Below are positions 1-9,165 of a stretch of 64,000 bases of DNA, one piece after another. Numbering within the stretch: position 1 is the stretch's first letter; each line of letters opens with the position of its first letter. The DNA comes from Austwickia sp. (GTDB taxonomy: Bacteria; Actinomycetota; Actinomycetes; Actinomycetales; Dermatophilaceae): positions 682,001 through 746,000 of the forward strand of contig JADJTI010000001.1 in assembly GCA_016711265.1 (NCBI GenBank), in the 5' to 3' direction. The position numbers and the translations under genes are program-made. The notes beneath the pieces are model-generated. The model made no database searches. It had not been told where the DNA came from and saw only the letters and a list, made by a program, of their open reading frames with translations.

Positions 1-1
1 G

Positions 2-868
2 GTGCGTCCCGACGTACGCCCGGAACGTCCCATCGTGCTCACCGAACGTGGCGACACCGTCACCGAGAACGCGCTGATGGCGGCCGCCCGCAACGACGGG
101 GTGACGGTCATCCGCAACGCCAGCTCCAACTACATGGTCCAAGACCTGTGCTTCTTCCTGCGCAAGCTCGGCGTCGGGATTGAGGGGATCGGCACCACGA
201 CCCTGACCGTCACCGGGGTGCCTGACATCGACGTCGACGTCGACTACTCCCCCTCCGAGGACCCGATCGAGGCGATGAGCCTGCTCGCCGCCGCCGTCGT
301 GACCGAGTCGGAGATCACCATCCGCCGGGTACCCATCGAGTTCATGGAGATCGAGCTCGCCCTGCTCTCCGAAATGGGCATGACCTACCACCTGACGCCG
401 GAGTACCCCTCGGCGAACGGGTTCACCCGATTGGTGGACCTCACCACGATCCCGGGGCCGCTGCACGCACCCATCGACAAGATCCACCCGATGCCCTTCC
501 CCGGGCTGAACATCGACAACCTGCCGTTCTTCGCCCTCATCGGGGCGGTCGCGCAGGGCCGGACGATGCTGCACGACTGGGTGTATGAGAACCGGGCCAT
601 CTACCTCACCGAGCTGAACCGGGTCGGCGCCAAGGTCCAACTCCTCGACCCCCACCGGGTCCTCATCGACGGTCCCACCCGCTGGCGGGCCGCCGAGGTC
701 GGATGCCCCCCCGCGCTGCGACCGGGCGTGGTGATCCTGATCGCCATGCTCGCGGCGCCGGGGATCTCCATGCTGCGCAACGTCTACGTCATCAACCGTG
801 GCTATGAGGATCTGGCCCAACGGCTCAACGCCCTGGGGGCCCGGATCGAGAGCTTCCGGGACGCCTGA
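2..868 (+). CDS. MurA-family UDP-N-acetylglucosamine 1-carboxyvinyltransferase (C-terminal part)
   Basis: EPSP-synthase/MurA fold enzyme, which in canonical members transfers enolpyruvate from PEP to UDP-GlcNAc for peptidoglycan synthesis. The frame is open to the left edge, so only about the last 288 residues are here. The visible part carries the repeated inside-out alpha/beta units, with SSNYMVQDLCFFLRKLGVGI and FPGLNIDNLPFFALIGAVAQG resembling the substrate-cleft segments of MurA; it ends LAQRLNALGARI, the usual MurA C-terminus. Actinobacteria often carry this longer MurA paralogue in addition to the housekeeping enzyme, so it may not be the essential MurA. The catalytic Cys/Asp region lies outside the window or is not conserved; I cannot judge it. 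The next gene on the same strand begins 111 bp downstream. Confidence 0.8.
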   Translation: MRPDVRPERPIVLTERGDTVTENALMAAARNDGVTVIRNASSNYMVQDLCFFLRKLGVGIEGIGTTTLTVTGVPDIDVDVDYSPSEDPIEAMSLLAAAVVTESEITIRRVPIEFMEIELALLSEMGMTYHLTPEYPSANGFTRLVDLTTIPGPLHAPIDKIHPMPFPGLNIDNLPFFALIGAVAQGRTMLHDWVYENRAIYLTELNRVGAKVQLLDPHRVLIDGPTRWRAAEVGCPPALRPGVVILIAMLAAPGISMLRNVYVINRGYEDLAQRLNALGARIESFRDA

Positions 869-979
869 GGGACGAGGTCGCCCCGGAGCGTGCATGATCG
901 GGGGCATGCGTGCATCCCCACCGCCTGACCCGTGGTATCCGTCGACCGGCGCGGACGTCCTGGCGCGGAGATCCTGCTG

Positions 980-1630
980 ATGCCCGGCGGGTGGACCGAG
1001 GCGCTGGGCTACCTCGCCTCGTTCTTCATCGTGGTGTCGCTGTCCATGCGTTCGGTGGTCAAGCTGCGGGTGGCCTCGCTGATCGGTGGCACGGCATACA
1101 CGGCGTACGGCGCGCTGATCGGATCGTGGCCGGTCATCGTCACCAACGCGATCGTGGTGTGCCTGAACATCTGGCGCCTTCGCGGTGAGTTCGCCGGGGA
1201 GAAGAACCTCGGCGCGGTCCCCATGGACCCGGGGGCACCGTTCCTGGCCGACTTCCTGCGCTCTCACCTGCGGGACATCCACGAGACGCAGCCGGCATAC
1301 GACGACCCGAGCCGCGGCGACACGGCCTTCGTGCTGATGCGCGACGGAATGCCCGCGGGCGCCGTGGTCGGGGCGCGCGACGGCGACCGGCTGGAGGTGC
1401 TGCTGGATTACGTGCTGCCGGACTACCGCGACTCCCGCCTGGGGCACTGGTTCTACGGCCGGGACAGCTCTCCCCTGCCGGGGCTGGGCATCACCGAACT
1501 GACCGCCCGCCCCAGCACGGACACCCACCGTGGATACCTCCAGCGGGTGGGTTTCGCCGCCGATGGGGCCGGTGGCGACGCCGGCACCTCTGGTTCGGAT
1601 GCCACCGTGATGCGAAGGAGCCTGGCGTGA
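980..1630 (+). CDS. YgjV-type membrane protein with C-terminal GNAT-like domain
   Basis: About 216 residues. The first 70 contain two or three hydrophobic segments (WTEALGYLASFFIVVSLSM, LIGGTAYTAYGALI, WPVIVTNAIVVCLNIW) typical of the YgjV inner-membrane family. The remainder (about 75-216) is soluble; GDRLEVLLDYVLPDYRDSRLGHWFYG followed by a short C-terminal strand looks like a diverged N-acetyltransferase fold, but no clear acetyl-CoA loop is visible. The ATG at 980 is preferred over the upstream GTG at 932 because GGAG lies about 9 nt before it. Its stop overlaps the adenosine deaminase start by 4 bp (GTGA), so the two are translationally coupled. Function unknown. Confidence 0.72.
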   Translation: MPGGWTEALGYLASFFIVVSLSMRSVVKLRVASLIGGTAYTAYGALIGSWPVIVTNAIVVCLNIWRLRGEFAGEKNLGAVPMDPGAPFLADFLRSHLRDIHETQPAYDDPSRGDTAFVLMRDGMPAGAVVGARDGDRLEVLLDYVLPDYRDSRLGHWFYGRDSSPLPGLGITELTARPSTDTHRGYLQRVGFAADGAGGDAGTSGSDATVMRRSLA

Positions 1631-2697
1631 GCCTCACCCGCGAACGGATCGCCGCCCTGCCCAAGGTGTCGCTGCACGACCACCTCGATGGTGGGTTGCG
1701 GCCGGGGACCGTCATCGAGCTCGCCGACGAGGTCGGGTGGGAGTTGCCGTCCCGCGATCCGCAGGCCCTGGGCGACTGGTTCTTCGAGGCCGCGTCCTCG
1801 GGCTCCCTGGAACGCTACCTGGAGACCTTCGCGCACACCACGGCTGTGATGCAGACCACCGAGCAGCTGCGCCGGGTGGCCCGCGAGTACGTCGTGGATC
1901 TCGCCGCCGACGGCGTCGTGTACGCCGAGACCAGGTGGGCTCCCGGGCAGCACCTGCGGGCGGGGTTGAGCCTGCCCGACACCGTCGAGGCGGTCGCTGA
2001 TGGGCTGGCCGAGGGGATGTCGCTGTGCCGAGATGCGGGCACCCCGATCGTGGTCGGCCAGATCGTGTCGATGATGCGGCACCTGTCCCCGGACACCGCC
2101 ATCGCCGAGCTGGCCCTGCGGTACGCCGATCGCGGCGTGGTCGGGGTGGACCTGGCCGGCGCCGAGGCCGGTCACCCCGCGGGCCTGTTCCGCGAGGCGT
2201 ACGACATGATCCACCGGTACGGCGGGCACGCGACCGTGCACGCCGGGGAGGCTGCCGGGGTGGAGTCGATCCGGGAGGCGGTGGAGATCTGCGGGGCGGA
2301 GCGAATCGGTCACGGCGTCCGCCTGGTCGACGACCTGGACCTCAGCGCTGCGACGCCGCGGCTGGGGCCGTTGGCCACCCTGGTGCGGGACCGGCGGATC
2401 GCCCTGGAGGTGTGCCCGACGTCGAACCTCCAGACGGGGGTGTGCGCCACGCTCGCCGATCACCCCATCCGGCACCTGGTCGAGGCGGGTCTGACGGTCA
2501 CGGTCAATTGTGACAACCGGTTGATGAGCCGGACCACCCAGACCGACGAGTTGTGCGCCCTTGTTGACACATTCGGGTACGGTCTGGCCGACCTGCGCCG
2601 GTTCGCGGTCGACGCTGCGGAGGCGGCGTTCGCCCCGGCCGCCGACCGGGAGGCCCTGATCCGCGAGGTGATCCTGCCCGGGTACGCCGACCGCTGA
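1627..2697 (+). CDS. add: adenosine deaminase
   Basis: Hydrolytic deamination of (deoxy)adenosine to (deoxy)inosine in purine salvage. The amidohydrolase TIM barrel is complete at 356 residues. Zinc ligands are visible: H17-x-H19 (SLHDHLDGG), H205 of HAGE (205-208) and D296 in NCDNRLMS (294-301). GHG at 228-230 and VCPTSN (262-267) are the other family motifs. The usual NTDDP is NCDN here, close to the NTDN version common in actinobacterial enzymes. The start is a GTG overlapping the upstream stop. The gene converges on dxs with only 2 bp between the two stop codons, leaving no room for a terminator. Confidence 0.93.
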   Translation: MSLTRERIAALPKVSLHDHLDGGLRPGTVIELADEVGWELPSRDPQALGDWFFEAASSGSLERYLETFAHTTAVMQTTEQLRRVAREYVVDLAADGVVYAETRWAPGQHLRAGLSLPDTVEAVADGLAEGMSLCRDAGTPIVVGQIVSMMRHLSPDTAIAELALRYADRGVVGVDLAGAEAGHPAGLFREAYDMIHRYGGHATVHAGEAAGVESIREAVEICGAERIGHGVRLVDDLDLSAATPRLGPLATLVRDRRIALEVCPTSNLQTGVCATLADHPIRHLVEAGLTVTVNCDNRLMSRTTQTDELCALVDTFGYGLADLRRFAVDAAEAAFAPAADREALIREVILPGYADR

Positions 2698-2699
2698 AC

Positions 2700-4649
2700 T
2701 CAGGCCGTTTGTTCGGCGGGGCTGACGACCCGGACCCGCGAACCCTCGACCGGGCCGACCAGCCGGTCGGCGATGCCCTGCGGGGTCAGCCCGATGGCCT
2801 CCAAGACCTCGCCCCGCGAGGCATGCTCCAGGAACGCCTGCGGGACGCCGAACGAGCGCACCGGCACGTCGATTCCCGCCTCCTGGAGGTGCTGGCTGAG
2901 CATCGCCCCGAACCCGCCGCGCACCAGGCCGTCCTCGAGGGTGATCACCCGGCCCGATTGCACCGCGAGGTCCAGCAGGGCGGCCGGCACCGGCAACGCC
3001 CATACCGGGTCCACGACCCGCACGCTGCGCCCGGCCTGAGCCAGCCGGTCGGCGACCCCCACCGCCGTCAGCGTCATCGGGCCCAGGGCCACGATCAGAT
3101 CGTCGACCCCGCCCTCGTGGGGTTCGGCGAGCACGTCAACCACGCCGACCGTGCCATCCACCGGCGTGCCTTCCACCGCGGTGCCCACCCGACGTACCGG
3201 TTCCTGCGGCGGTGGCGGGTTGCCCTTGGCGAACCGGACCACGCTGGGCCCGTCGGCGATCTCCGACGCCGTGGTGACCGCCGCACGCAGCCGCGCAGCG
3301 TCCCGGGGTGCGGCCAGCCGCACCCCGGGGACCAGTGACACCAGCGCCAGGTCCCACATGCCGTTGTGGGATGCCCCGTCGTTGCCGGTGATCCCGGCCC
3401 GGTCGAGGATGAACGTCACCCCGGCCCGGTGCATCGCGCAGTCCAGCAACACCTGGTCGAAGGCCCGGTTCAGGAACGTGGAGTAGATCGCCACCACGGG
3501 GTGCAGCCCCGCGAACGCCAACCCGCACGCCATGGTCACGGCGTGCTGCTCGGCGATTCCGACGTCGTACACCCGATCCGGGAACTTCTGCGCGAATCCC
3601 TTCAACCCGACGGGGATCAGCATCGCTGCGGTCAGCGCGACGATGTCCGTCCGCTGTTCCCCAAGGGTTTCGACGGCCGCGCTGAACTCATCGGTCCAAC
3701 TCCGTCCGGACACTTCCAGCGGAAGGCCGGTCTCGGGGTTGATGACCCCGACCGCGTGGAACCGGTCGTCGGCGTGCGCTCGGGCCGGCTCATAACCCTG
3801 GCCCTTCTTCGTCAACACGTGCACGATCACCGGGGCGCCGTACCCGGCGGCCTGCCGTAGGGCCACCTCGAGCGCGCGTATGTCGTGGCCGTCGACCGGG
3901 CCCAGGTACTTCATCCCGAGGTCCTCGAACAGACCCTGCGGGGCCATGATGTCCTTTAGGCCCTTCTTGACGCCGTGCAGCGCATCGAACATCACCTGAC
4001 CGACCACCGGCGTCTTGGCCAGCGTCGCCCGACCCCAGGTCATCAGCTGCTCGTACTGGCGCGCCGTGCGCAGCGTCGCCAGATGTTCGGAGAGGCCGCC
4101 GATGGTGCGGCCGTAGGAGCGCGCGTTGTCGTTGACGACGATGACCAGCGGCAGGTCGTGGTCGGCGGAGATGTTGTTCAGTGCCTCCCAGGCCATGCCA
4201 CCGGTCAGCGCCCCGTCGCCGATCACCGCAACCGTACGCCGGTCGGTCTCGCCGCGCAGCCGGCGTCCCTTGGCGATGCCCTCGGCCCAGGACAACGAGG
4301 TCGAGGCGTGCGAGTTCTCCACCACGTCGTGGACCGATTCGGCCCGGCTGGGGTAGCCCGAGAGCCCGCCGCGCTGGCGCAACCGGTCGAAGTCCTGCCG
4401 GCCGGTGAGCAGCTTGTGCACGTAGGAGATGTGCCCGGTGTCGAAGACCACGGTGTCGTGGGGGCTGCGGAACACCCGGTGCAAGGCAATGGTGAGTTCG
4501 ACGACGCCGAGGTTGGGTCCCAGGTGCCCGCCGGTGCGGGACACCGAGGACACCAGGAACCTGCGGATACTGTCCGCCAGCTGCGCCAGCTCGGCGTCGT
4601 CGAGGCCCTGGAGATCCTCCGGGCGGGAGATGTCGTGCAGGTCGGTCAC
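2700..4649 (-). CDS. dxs: 1-deoxy-D-xylulose-5-phosphate synthase
   Basis: First step of the MEP isoprenoid pathway: pyruvate plus glyceraldehyde-3-phosphate to DXP, thiamine-diphosphate dependent, cytosolic. Full length at 649 residues. GHLGPNLG (41-48) and GHISYVHKLLTGR (72-84) are the substrate/ThDP motifs; GDGALTGG (144-151) through NN (158-159) is the ThDP/Mg signature. The transketolase pyrimidine-binding domain contains YDVGIAEQHAVTMACGLA, and a C-terminal transketolase domain follows. The start is GTG with GAAGG 5-6 nt upstream. It lies downstream of pstB on the same strand after about 100 bp, with no clear terminator, so partial read-through from the pst genes is possible. Confidence 0.95.
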   Translation of the reverse strand: MTDLHDISRPEDLQGLDDAELAQLADSIRRFLVSSVSRTGGHLGPNLGVVELTIALHRVFRSPHDTVVFDTGHISYVHKLLTGRQDFDRLRQRGGLSGYPSRAESVHDVVENSHASTSLSWAEGIAKGRRLRGETDRRTVAVIGDGALTGGMAWEALNNISADHDLPLVIVVNDNARSYGRTIGGLSEHLATLRTARQYEQLMTWGRATLAKTPVVGQVMFDALHGVKKGLKDIMAPQGLFEDLGMKYLGPVDGHDIRALEVALRQAAGYGAPVIVHVLTKKGQGYEPARAHADDRFHAVGVINPETGLPLEVSGRSWTDEFSAAVETLGEQRTDIVALTAAMLIPVGLKGFAQKFPDRVYDVGIAEQHAVTMACGLAFAGLHPVVAIYSTFLNRAFDQVLLDCAMHRAGVTFILDRAGITGNDGASHNGMWDLALVSLVPGVRLAAPRDAARLRAAVTTASEIADGPSVVRFAKGNPPPPQEPVRRVGTAVEGTPVDGTVGVVDVLAEPHEGGVDDLIVALGPMTLTAVGVADRLAQAGRSVRVVDPVWALPVPAALLDLAVQSGRVITLEDGLVRGGFGAMLSQHLQEAGIDVPVRSFGVPQAFLEHASRGEVLEAIGLTPQGIADRLVGPVEGSRVRVVSPAEQTA

Positions 4650-4749
4650 GCCTTCAATCCTTCGAGCGGGTGCAACCGCTCGAGCGTACGCGGCCCACGC
4701 GCGTCGTGCGCGCAGAGCCCCGACAGTGAACGACCGCGACGACGCCGAC

Positions 4750-5649
4750 TCAGCCGAACCGGCCCGCCACGTAGTCCTCGGTGCGCCGGTCGCGTGGGTT
4801 CTGAAACAGCGTGCTCGTCGAGCCGTACTCGACCAGCACCCCGGTGCGGTCGCCGGTCTGCTCGCTGGCCAGCGCCGTGAAGAACGCGGTCCGGTTGGCC
4901 ACCCGGGCGGCCTGCTGCATGTTGTGGGTGACGATGATGATCGCGTAGTCCTGGCTGAGCTCTTGCATCAGGTCCTCGATACGCATCGTGGCGATCGGGT
5001 CCAACGCCGAGCACGGCTCATCCATGAGGATGACCTCGGGCTTGACCGCGATCGTGCGGGCGATGCAGAGCCGCTGCTGCTGTCCGCCGGACAGGCCGTA
5101 CGCCGACTGCTTCAGCTTGTCCTTGACCTCGTCCCACAGAGCCGCCCGGGTGAGCGCTTCCTCCACCAGGTCGTCCATCGACACCTTCATGCCGACCACC
5201 CGCGGGCCGTAGGCGATGTTGTCGTAGATCGACTTGGGGAACGGGTTGGGCTTCTGGAACACCATCCCGACCCGTCGCCGCACCTCGATGGCGTCGACGT
5301 CGGGGCCGTAGATGTCCTCGCCGTGGAAGGTGACCTTGCCCTCGACGCGGGCGCCGTCCACGAGGTCGTTCATCCGGTTGAGCGAACGCAGCAACGTCGA
5401 CTTACCGCATCCAGACGGACCGATCAGGGCGGTGATGTCGTTGCGCGCGAACTTCAGGTTCACCCCGCTGACGGCGCGGAACTTCCCGTAGTACACATCG
5501 ACGTTCTCGCACTCCATGACGGGGTCGGGAATGTTGGTGTCGATCGCCTCCGGGTTGCTGGCCCCGTCGAGGTGATCGGCGATCTTCTTCCTGTCGGGGC
5601 GCTCTGCGGTCTGCTTCTTCTCGGGGCTCGGGTGGGTGTCCACGGGCAT
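4750..5649 (-). CDS. pstB: phosphate ABC transporter ATP-binding protein PstB
   Basis: Drives high-affinity phosphate import by PstSCA. Walker A GPSGCGKS (77-84 from this start), signature LSGGQQQR, Walker B VILMDEPCSALDP and the switch His in VTHNMQQAARV are all present; the PstB-typical stretch FQKPNPFPKSIYDNIAYGPR is intact. About 45 N-terminal residues precede the ABC domain, which is long for PstB. Three in-frame starts exist: GTG at 5673 (overlapping the pstA stop), ATG at 5664 and ATG at 5649; the last has GAGG about 5 nt upstream and is chosen. It is the last pst gene here; no phoU follows. Confidence 0.93.
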   Translation of the reverse strand: MPVDTHPSPEKKQTAERPDRKKIADHLDGASNPEAIDTNIPDPVMECENVDVYYGKFRAVSGVNLKFARNDITALIGPSGCGKSTLLRSLNRMNDLVDGARVEGKVTFHGEDIYGPDVDAIEVRRRVGMVFQKPNPFPKSIYDNIAYGPRVVGMKVSMDDLVEEALTRAALWDEVKDKLKQSAYGLSGGQQQRLCIARTIAVKPEVILMDEPCSALDPIATMRIEDLMQELSQDYAIIIVTHNMQQAARVANRTAFFTALASEQTGDRTGVLVEYGSTSTLFQNPRDRRTEDYVAGRFG

Positions 5650-5669
5650 GGTGGCCTCTTTCATGGTGG

Positions 5670-6584
5670 TCACCAGCGGCGCTGGTAGCGGTTGCGGATG
5701 GCGATGGCGAGCGCGTTCATGGCGAGCAGCAGGACCAGCAGCACCAGGCTTGCCGCGGCCGCCAGCGTGTGGAATTCCGCCTGCGGCCGGGAGGACCAGC
5801 TGAAGATCTGGATGGGCAGCGTGGTGTGCCCACTCAGCAGCCCGTTGGGGTCGAAGGAGACGAACACCAGGGCACCCAGCAGCAGCAACGGTGCGGCCTC
5901 ACCCATGGCCCGGGAGAGGGCCAGGATAGAGCCGGTCGCGATACCGGGGGTGGCCGAGGGAAGCGTCTGCCGGAACAGGGTCTGCACGGGGGTCGCGCCG
6001 AGCGCGAGCGAACCTTGCCGGATCTCCATCGGTACGGCGCGCAGCGCCTCCCGGGTAGCGATGATGATGACCGGCAGGATCAGCAGCGCCAACGCCATCG
6101 CGGCTGCGAGGACGATGTTCTTGTTCTGCACCCCGATCAGGCCCAGGACCCCCAGGGTCAGCAGGCCGTAGACCACCGAGGGTACGGCAGCCAGGTTCTG
6201 GATGTTCAGCTCGATCAGCCGGTTGACCCGGTTGTTTCGGTCGGCGAACTCTTCCAGGTGCACCGCCGCGGCGACGCCGAGCGGGATGGCGATGAGCGCC
6301 GTGGTGACGATGACCCACAGGGATCCCAGGATCGCCGCACGCGCGCCCGCGCGCCGAGGGTTCGACGAGGAGTACTGCGTGAGCAGATCGGACCCGAGTC
6401 GGGCGTAGCCGTCGATGACGATCGTCGCGATCAGCACGACGAGGAACGTCATGGCGATGAACAGGGACAACCACAGCAGCGACAGGAAGATCATCGACTT
6501 GGGGCTGGACTCGCCGCCACGGGCTTTGCCGCGCACCGACCCGGCGGCGGCGGCCCCCGCGGGCTTGTCGGCCGTCGTACTCAT
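5670..6584 (-). CDS. pstA: phosphate ABC transporter permease PstA
   Basis: Second membrane subunit of the phosphate importer, 304 residues. An Ala/Gly-rich cytoplasmic N-terminus (1-30) precedes about six membrane segments. The permease loop contacting PstB contains EALRAVPMEIRQGSLALGATPVQTLFRQTLPSATPGI, split across the EAA-type motif. It ends NRYQRRW as in many PstA proteins. Its ATG overlaps the pstC stop by 1 nt (TGATG) and its own stop overlaps the first possible pstB start, so pstC-A-B is one tightly coupled unit. Confidence 0.94.
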   Translation of the reverse strand: MSTTADKPAGAAAAGSVRGKARGGESSPKSMIFLSLLWLSLFIAMTFLVVLIATIVIDGYARLGSDLLTQYSSSNPRRAGARAAILGSLWVIVTTALIAIPLGVAAAVHLEEFADRNNRVNRLIELNIQNLAAVPSVVYGLLTLGVLGLIGVQNKNIVLAAAMALALLILPVIIIATREALRAVPMEIRQGSLALGATPVQTLFRQTLPSATPGIATGSILALSRAMGEAAPLLLLGALVFVSFDPNGLLSGHTTLPIQIFSWSSRPQAEFHTLAAAASLVLLVLLLAMNALAIAIRNRYQRRW

Positions 6585-7573
6585 CAGTAGGCCTCTCGGA
6601 ACCGGCGCACCAACCAGATGCTGATGAAGTTGATCGCCAAGGTGATGAAGAAGAGCAGCAGACCCACAGCAAACAGGGTGTCGTACTCCAGGGAACCGAC
6701 CCGCGAGTCGCCCAACGCCGCGTTGGCGATGAAGCCCGTCATGGTCTGTCCTTGCTCCAGGGGACCGGTCACGATCCGGGCCTGGTTGCCGGCGGCGAGC
6801 GCCACGATCATCGTCTCACCCACAGCCCGCGATATCCCGAGCACGGCGGCGGCCACGATGCCCGACAGCGCGGCCGGGAAGACCACCCGCATCGTGGTCT
6901 GCATCCGGTTGGCGCCGAGGGCAGCCGACCCTTGCCGCAGCGACATCGGCACCGCGGTCAGGGCGTCCTCACTCAGGCTCGCCACGGTGGGCACGATCAT
7001 GATGCCCATCACCAGGCCGGCGGACAGCACGCTGAACGCGCCGGTCTCCAGGTTGAACCAGCCCTTGAGGACGGTCAGCTGCACGAACTGCACCGCGAAG
7101 TAGCCGTAGACCACGGTCGGGATGCCCGCCAGAATCTCCAGCACCGGCTTGAGGACCTTGCGGACCCGGGGGTTGGCGTATTCGGACAGATAGGCCGCGG
7201 CACCCAGGCCGAGCGGAATCGCCGTGAGCAGGGCGATGGCGCTGGTCCATAGGGTGGCGCTGACCAGTGGGAGCACACCGAAGGAGGAATCGGCGAAGCG
7301 TGGCGCCCACCGGGTACCGAACAGGAAGTCCCCGATCGAGACGAACCGGAAGAACTCCAGGGCCGGCACCAGCAACGCCACCACGATGCCGACGGTGATC
7401 AACACGCTCAGGCCCGCCGAGCCAGCCAGGATGGCCCGTACGACAGTGTCCCCGGGGCGTCTACGTTTCGAGACCAGCGAGGACGGGAGGCCACCGTTCG
7501 TGGCGGGGCCTCCCGTCAGCTGCGTGCTGGAAACGTCGTCAGAGTCACTTACCCGCAATAGCGGCGAGCTCAT
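6584..7573 (-). CDS. pstC: phosphate ABC transporter permease PstC
   Basis: First membrane subunit of the Pst importer, 329 residues with about six hydrophobic segments after a 45-residue cytoplasmic N-terminus. Characteristic features are GIPTVVYGYFAVQF and the EAA-type loop EDALTAVPMSLRQGSAALGA. Its ATG lies inside pstS: the two genes overlap by 29 bp in different frames, with GAAGG 7-8 nt before the ATG inside the pstS coding sequence. This argues for translational coupling to pstS rather than independent expression. Confidence 0.94.
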   Translation of the reverse strand: MSSPLLRVSDSDDVSSTQLTGGPATNGGLPSSLVSKRRRPGDTVVRAILAGSAGLSVLITVGIVVALLVPALEFFRFVSIGDFLFGTRWAPRFADSSFGVLPLVSATLWTSAIALLTAIPLGLGAAAYLSEYANPRVRKVLKPVLEILAGIPTVVYGYFAVQFVQLTVLKGWFNLETGAFSVLSAGLVMGIMIVPTVASLSEDALTAVPMSLRQGSAALGANRMQTTMRVVFPAALSGIVAAAVLGISRAVGETMIVALAAGNQARIVTGPLEQGQTMTGFIANAALGDSRVGSLEYDTLFAVGLLLFFITLAINFISIWLVRRFREAY

Positions 7574-8528
7574 CCTGCGCCTTCTTCTTCTGGGCTTCTG
7601 TCAGACCGATGAACCGCGCCTCGTCAGCGATCTTGGCCTCGTTCTCGACGTAGAAGTCGATGAAGTCACGCAGCTGAGCCTTGTCTTTGTAGGACTTGCT
7701 GTTCACGTAGATGAACAGCGGGCGACCCAACGGCTTGTAGGTGCCGTCCTGGACGGTCTTGGAAGAGGGGGCCACACAGCCTGAACCGCCATCGATCTCA
7801 GCGGCCTTGATCTTGCCCTGGTTCTCCTCGACGTAGCTCAGGCCGAAGTAGCCGACCGCGCCCTTGTCGCCCTGCACACCCTGGATGGTGACGTTGTCGT
7901 CCTCGGAAGGGCTGTAGTCGGTGCGGCTGGCCCCTTCCTTGCCGTTGACCGCTTCGGTGAAGTAGTCAAAGGTTCCCGAGTCGGTGCCGGCCCCGAACAG
8001 CTTGAGCGGCTGGTTGGGGAACTTCGGGTCGATCTGGTTCCAGTTGACGACCTTCTTCTCCGACGCCGGCGCCCACATCTTCTTCAGGTGGTCCAGGGTC
8101 AGGCACTGGGCCCAGGTGTTGTCCGGGTTCACCACGACGGACAAGCCGTCGTTGGCGATGACGATCTCCTGGAACTCGATGCCCTTGGCCTTGCAGGCGG
8201 CCTTTTCCTCGTCCTTGATCGGCCGCGAGGCGTCGGAGATGTCGGTCTCACCCGCGCAGAACTTCTTGAACCCACCGCCAGTGCCGGACGTGGCCACGGT
8301 GACGTTCACCCCGGACTGCTTGTCCCGGTACATCGTGGCCGCAGCCTCACTCAGCGGGGCCACCGTCGAGGAGCCGTCGATCGCCACGCTGCCGGACAGC
8401 GCGGCGCCGCTGCCGCCGGACGTGGAGCCACCGCCGCCGGTGCTCGACTGGCCACCGCAGGCGGACAGGGCCACCAACCCGGTCCCCACCAGGGCGACCA
8501 TCGACATCATGCGAGGATTACGCGTCAT
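7545..8528 (-). CDS. pstS: phosphate ABC transporter substrate-binding lipoprotein PstS
   Basis: Extracytoplasmic phosphate receptor, 327 residues. The lipoprotein signal ends with the lipobox LSAC (Cys24), followed by a Gly/Ser-rich linker. Phosphate-contact segments are recognisable: GSSTVAPL, SGTGGGFKKFCAGETDI with DASRPI, and GAGTDSGTFDYF. It is first in a pstS-C-A-B operon. About 190 bp separate it from the divergent HIT gene, so its promoter lies there; a PhoP-type regulator is expected from family knowledge but none is encoded in the window. Confidence 0.94.
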   Translation of the reverse strand: MTRNPRMMSMVALVGTGLVALSACGGQSSTGGGGSTSGGSGAALSGSVAIDGSSTVAPLSEAAATMYRDKQSGVNVTVATSGTGGGFKKFCAGETDISDASRPIKDEEKAACKAKGIEFQEIVIANDGLSVVVNPDNTWAQCLTLDHLKKMWAPASEKKVVNWNQIDPKFPNQPLKLFGAGTDSGTFDYFTEAVNGKEGASRTDYSPSEDDNVTIQGVQGDKGAVGYFGLSYVEENQGKIKAAEIDGGSGCVAPSSKTVQDGTYKPLGRPLFIYVNSKSYKDKAQLRDFIDFYVENEAKIADEARFIGLTEAQKKKAQDELAAIAGK

Positions 8529-8599
8529 CTCGCCACAGATCCCTTCACAAGCTCATCGGCGCGAGCGGCCGCTCGGCCGTCGTGAGCCATACCAGCGCC

Positions 8600-8628
8600 C
8601 TTATGTGTACTCCCGGTGAATAGCCGGT
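8600..8628 (-). promoter_or_regulatory. possible Pho box upstream of pstS
   Basis: In the pstS/HIT divergent region the minus strand reads TATTCACCGGG followed by AGTACACATAA, two 11-bp units resembling the GTTCACC-type direct repeats bound by actinobacterial PhoP/RegX3. The match is loose and the -10 for pstS is not clear, so this is a suggestion only. Confidence 0.3.
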
Positions 8629-8716
8629 TACCCGCCGCTGTCCCGGAAACGGAACTCTGGTCGAGCGACCTGCGGGGAGTCCGCAGCAGCGCAGGTGGAG
8701 AGCCTAGGCTGGCCGC

Positions 8717-9145
8717 ATGCCCACCGTTTTCAGCCGGATCCTCGCCGGGGAGATCCCGGCCCGCTTCGTCTGGCGCGACGAGCGCTGCGCAGCCTTTCTC
8801 ACGGCCGCACCCCTGACCGACGGCCATGTGCTGGTGGTGCCGTTCGAGGAGGTCCCGGAGTGGACCGCCGCCGACGATGACCTGTTGGGGCACCTGAGCG
8901 GGGTGGCGCGCCGCATCGGGGCGACCGCCCAGGCGCTGTGGTCAAGCCCCCGGGTCGGCCTGTTGTGTCAGGGGTTTGAGGTGCCGCACCTGCACCTGCA
9001 CGTGTGGCCCGCGTTCTCCGGGGCCGACTTCGAGTTGCGCCGTGCCGACCCCGACCCGGACCCCGCTCACCAGGATGCGGTGGCCAGCCGGTTGCGTGCC
9101 GCGCTTCGCGCGGCCGGATACCAGGAGTTCGTCCCAGGGGACTGA
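8717..9145 (+). CDS. HIT family protein
   Basis: Histidine-triad nucleotide hydrolase/transferase superfamily member, 142 residues. The C-terminal triad HLHLHVW and the N-terminal FSRILAGEIPARFVWRDERC are the HIT hallmarks. Members hydrolyse nucleoside phosphoramidates or similar substrates; the exact substrate here is unknown. A TAGGCT -10 box at 8705-8710 is exactly 6 nt upstream of the ATG, so the transcript probably begins at the start codon (leaderless). It is transcribed away from pstS. Confidence 0.9.
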   Translation: MPTVFSRILAGEIPARFVWRDERCAAFLTAAPLTDGHVLVVPFEEVPEWTAADDDLLGHLSGVARRIGATAQALWSSPRVGLLCQGFEVPHLHLHVWPAFSGADFELRRADPDPDPAHQDAVASRLRAALRAAGYQEFVPGD

Positions 9146-9165
9146 CCACCCAGCCGCGTTCGGGC

